Source: Sisyra terminalis (taxonomy: Eukaryota > Arthropoda > Insecta > Neuroptera > Sisyridae). Taken from it: a stretch of DNA of 64,000 nucleotides. The number at the start of each line of letters is the position of its first letter. The stretch's first letter is position 1. The notes under the pieces were generated by a model. It searched no databases. It was not told the origin of the DNA and was given only the letters and a program-made list of their open reading frames with translations. The stretch is from the NCBI GenBank assembly GCA_958496175.1, contig OY292279.1:7130001-7194000 (forward strand), given 5' to 3'. Shown piece by piece: positions 60,343-64,000 of this stretch. The position numbers were made by a program, and so were the translations under genes.

Positions 60343-62095
60343 TTTACTAAAGGAAAAAAATACGATAAATATATGCTTATTAGTTTTAGTCTTACCGTAT
60401 CAGCTATCTTCGTTTATGGAAACTAGAGAAAAACGAAAAAAGCTTATTTAGTAAAACTTTTATTGATACAAACATGGTATTAAAATTTCGATGGTATAAA
60501 GAGTATTTATAAGGACGGCATTTGCCTTCAAGAAGAGGTTGAAAATTTAAGGTAAAGAAGTTGAATTGCATTGTTCTGTTAAAAAAATTGTGGCCGAAAA
60601 AGTATTCTATATCGTCGAATTTTTTTTTTATTTTTTTTACCCAATATTATGTCAATCGAAAAAATATTGAGAAACTATTGAATCGAAGAAAATTAGTCAG
60701 CCGTATGTTATATGAATAAATCATTTCAGCCGAAAGTTCAAACGTTCTTTCGATTCAACCCACACAACCCACAAAAATTGTTTACACAAACGTAGAAAAA
60801 TTGATATTTTATTAGTTTTCCAACAGTTTTGACACCATTTTGGAAATGTGATAGAAAAAATATTTGTGTTTTATTATTTTATAAGCTTTTTAAATAATTT
60901 TTCGTTCATTACAATATTACAGGACGGAGTTTAACTTGTTTGTGTTGAAATATGTAGTCATTTGGATTAAAAAATCGGTATGGACTACTTTACACCCTTA
61001 ATATTTAACCCTTTTTGAAAGATATATGCGACCTGTTACAAATAAAAGCTGACACAAAAGTTTTTTTTTTAGTTATTTATCGTCGTTTTATAAAAACCAA
61101 GGTTTTTGCAACTCTAGATTAAAGTTATTTTAGACTCTATATTATACTCAAAATTAGAGTTAATCCGTTAATCCGTAAATCGAGAAATATCGAAAATTTG
61201 ATCGATAGGAAATTGTTACATTCGTAAAAGATGAATTTGGTATTTGTTCAAAGATTGTAATTTTTTCGGAACAAAAATGTGCTTTAAATATGATGTCTTA
61301 AGCCGTTTATGCAACTTTAGTGTTTTAAAACTAATATCAATTTTAATATCCTAAATATAATAATTTTTTTATTTGTAAATATCTGGTTTCTTCTTTAAAA
61401 GAAGTAGGTATGTACATTGTTTAGTTACGTGATAGTTTTTGATATACAAAGAATTTATATACTTTTACCGAAAAACCCCCTTATTTTTTTTAGTTTTCAA
61501 CCCTTTAAAACTAACTTTTTTTTTTCTGAGAAGGGTAACGAAAATATATTTTCTCATTAAAGTCAAGTTATAACACTGCGTTTGTACTCAAGTGTTATGA
61601 AAACTGAAGTGTCAAAGGTTAGAGAATATTTATTTAGCACAAAGCTTTTCAGAAGGTAGTATAAGTTATTTTTTGCTGGTTTCCTACCATGTTACTCAAG
61701 AAAAATAAATGGAAATTGTTTTTAATAATATTTTACGAAAAAAAGTAAGGTTTTTCCTGAAAAAAATATTTAATAAATGCTTAGATATTTAAATTGTTAT
61801 CTTTTATACATTAAACGGAGATTATCATAAATAGTACTTTGATTATTAAATTCTTCAAATACTTCAAGAACAAATAAACAATGAAAGTAATGTTACATTA
61901 GTAAAATTATTTTTTTACAAGAAAATCATAATATGTACTTGGAATTCAAATGATTTCATATGATTATCTTTTTTTATCTTAAAATTATAACACAAAAATT
62001 TGAAAAATGTTTTAGTTTTTAAATCAATTATATAACCCCTTATTTACTTAGATAAATTAGTATAATTCAAGCGACTAATTAACAAAATATCAGGA
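60343..62095. other. AT-rich DNA, nothing recognised
   Basis: No open frame above chance and no repeat structure noticed. Confidence 0.45.
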
Positions 62096-63240
62096 ACTAG
62101 TAGTTGCCCGTTGCATTCGCAACTAAAGGCTTTTTTTCAATAAAATGTTTAATATGAGATAATGTAGAGTTAATCAACAATCGAAATTTTAAATTTAATA
62201 ATCAAAGTGTTGTTAATATAAAAAAAATGTAACCTTAAATTATATTAAGAAATAAAATATAAGTGTTTTTTATATCATTTTAATAACAACATTTTAAATA
62301 ACGTCATTTCACTAAATTAGTAAGAAAGTTTAATACTTATGTAGTACTTATACCAAATAGGCGATTTTAAATTTTGGTTCGTTTTTCAACAATCAAACTT
62401 TTTAAAATCTATTTTATTTTATGAACCAATGGTTGTGATCTGGAGTAATTATATATTCGGCTGAAAAGCATTAAGGTAGCAATTTTTTGCCATATATTTC
62501 ACTGTCAATTCAAATATAAAATCTTCGATACTAACTTTTTTTCGGTATTTAGAACAATTTGAAAACCAATTATTGTTATTGAAAATAAATAAAATATTCG
62601 AATTTACTTCTACGCTTTCCACCTATTTCCAACAATTTTGTATGTACAACGTCCAAATGTGCGAAATCGAATAGCTTTTTAGTCATGTTAACTAACATAA
62701 AGAAGGGCATTATTTTTTTTTGTTTTACACTGTATTTTCAAATATAAGTGCACATTTGTGTCGATGAAATTTGGAAAGTGTTTTCCTTATACGATGCAGA
62801 TATATAATAAGAAAGGGTTTTTGGAAATTTCTCCCCTAAAAGAGTGAAAAACAGTAGCAAAGTTTGTAAGGGATAACGTTTAATAAGCAATCGAAATTTC
62901 AAATTTAATAATCAATCAAAGTCCGTTAAAAGCGAAATGTTATTACTGCTTAGTATAAAACAAAGTTAATTTATTATAAGAAACAAAAATTTAGGGTCTG
63001 CTTAAAAATTTAAACTCTGATAAGTAGATATATCTGAAAAGGTTAAGTTAAGTTTATAAATGAGCATTATGTTTTTTGGCTTTCACATATAATAAACCTG
63101 AAAACCCGAAATACGTATTCACAAATAAACTCATTAGTGAGTGAGTACCCTTACCAACGTTTTGAATGCGTAAGTGGAGATAACAGCACCCATTCTGCAC
63201 GGACGTACGGCAAGATAGTCAATTTATATATATGAAGATT
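62096..63240 (+). mobile_element. Interspersed repeat with ACTAGTAGTTGCCCG head
   Basis: The head ACTAGTAGTTGCCCGTTGCA and the tail CACGGACGTACGGCAAGATA, ending TTTATATATATGAAGATT, resemble the start and end of common insect non-LTR-tail repeats. An internal block (AATCGAAATTTTAAATTTAA at 62180 and its variant near 62890) occurs twice. No coding. Confidence 0.5.
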
Positions 63241-64000
63241 ATTTTGGACGTTATTTAAGTTTCCAATTTTTATACCACTTAAAAAATGTTTTAGCGATTA
63301 AATTAAATAAACATTCAATGGAACTTCTTCAGACGATTATAAAGAACAAAGTAAAATAATCCATCCTTAATTTTTTTCCATAGTTTTCTTCTGCAGAGGA
63401 GTCTTGCATTATTGTATGGCAAAAAATGGTTTTCTCTGTTGACAATTCTTCGAATGCTTTGGGGAATTTATTGCTTTACTAAGATTGAATAGAAATATTT
63501 ATCAGCTTATCGATTATCTGGCATAGACTTGGTATCAATTCCTCCCTTAATATCTTATTGTTTTATGTGTTCATCATTTGTGGTTAGTAAGGGTTGAAAA
63601 ATTCAACATTTTCTAGTTTGAATTTAAAAAAAATATTTTGTATTAATGAACAACTGATCCACTTGGATTAATTTTGCAAATGGTTTTAGTATAAATTTTT
63701 TATAATTATCCTGTAAAATTCGAAGAGCATACTATACCAAATTTGTATTCCATTGGACAATAATTAATCATTTCAATAAAAATTTTAGAATAGTTAGTAG
63801 TTGTAAATCTTTTACGAGTTTACAAGTCATTGTAATCGTAAAATGTCTTTACTACAACTTTGAAATAACTAATAAGCCAATAAATGGCAATTAAATGAGT
63901 ATAAGCTAAGAAACAATTGTACTCTTTGGTCAACGTATTAGAAGACAATAAATTTTATTTGAATTTTAGTATATTAAGAAACCAAAAATTTCAAAAAAAC
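63241..64000. other. AT-rich DNA, nothing recognised
   Basis: No open frame, palindrome or repeat that I could support. Confidence 0.4.

Overview
This is an AT-rich (clearly above 65 percent A+T by eye) stretch of an invertebrate, almost certainly insect, nuclear genome. Compact exons are separated by introns from about 50 bases to about 25 kb. Most of the rest is AT-rich sequence and many families of degraded transposable elements typical of insects (mariner, hAT, RTE-like LINE, Penelope-like, foldback/MITE). I cannot name the species; a beetle or related insect would fit, but that is a guess.

One host gene is clear. It is on the minus strand, from the start codon at 41852 to stop codons at 13113 (short form) or 11356 (long form). 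It encodes a 12-transmembrane SLC6 sodium-coupled transporter of the orphan/neutral amino acid branch (SLC6A15/SLC6A17, NTT4-like). I rebuilt it from eight coding exons whose phases and GT/AG sites all agree: 41462-41852, 16416-16648, 16028-16360, 14286-14527, 13719-14228, 13297-13660, then either 13113-13199 or 11356-11526. The two last exons are both in phase 0 and both open to a stop. They predict proteins of 719 and 747 residues that differ only in the cytoplasmic C-terminus.

Layout: 1-655, a palindromic MITE and a 180-bp tandem repeat. 656-11355, AT-rich DNA downstream of the gene with no gene I can support. 11356-16648, seven of the eight coding exons, with a dead mariner and a nested MITE in one intron. 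16649-41461, the 24.8-kb first intron, carrying a tandem duplication, a less AT-rich island, a hAT copy with perfect 8-bp target duplications, two foldback elements, a large palindrome with a nested TTA-flanked element, and two hammerhead-like motifs. 41462-41852, the first coding exon. 41853-64000, upstream DNA with a hammerhead-type ribozyme motif, LINE, Penelope-like, mariner and hAT fragments, a segmental duplication of hairpins, and a promoter-like island near 56.2 kb that may start a neighbouring gene.

The most unusual theme is a set of hammerhead-type self-cleaving RNA motifs at about 42.8, 26.86, 27.62, 57.0-57.85 and (decayed) 51.92 and 6.84 kb. The better-preserved cores share the order CTGANGA, one extra base, a stem II hairpin, GAA, then a short self-complementary stem III. 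Three loci are enclosed in inverted arms of 31 to 97 bases. The 51.9-kb copy lies directly behind what reads as the C-terminal end of a Penelope-like element protein, which ties at least that copy to Penelope-like retroelements.
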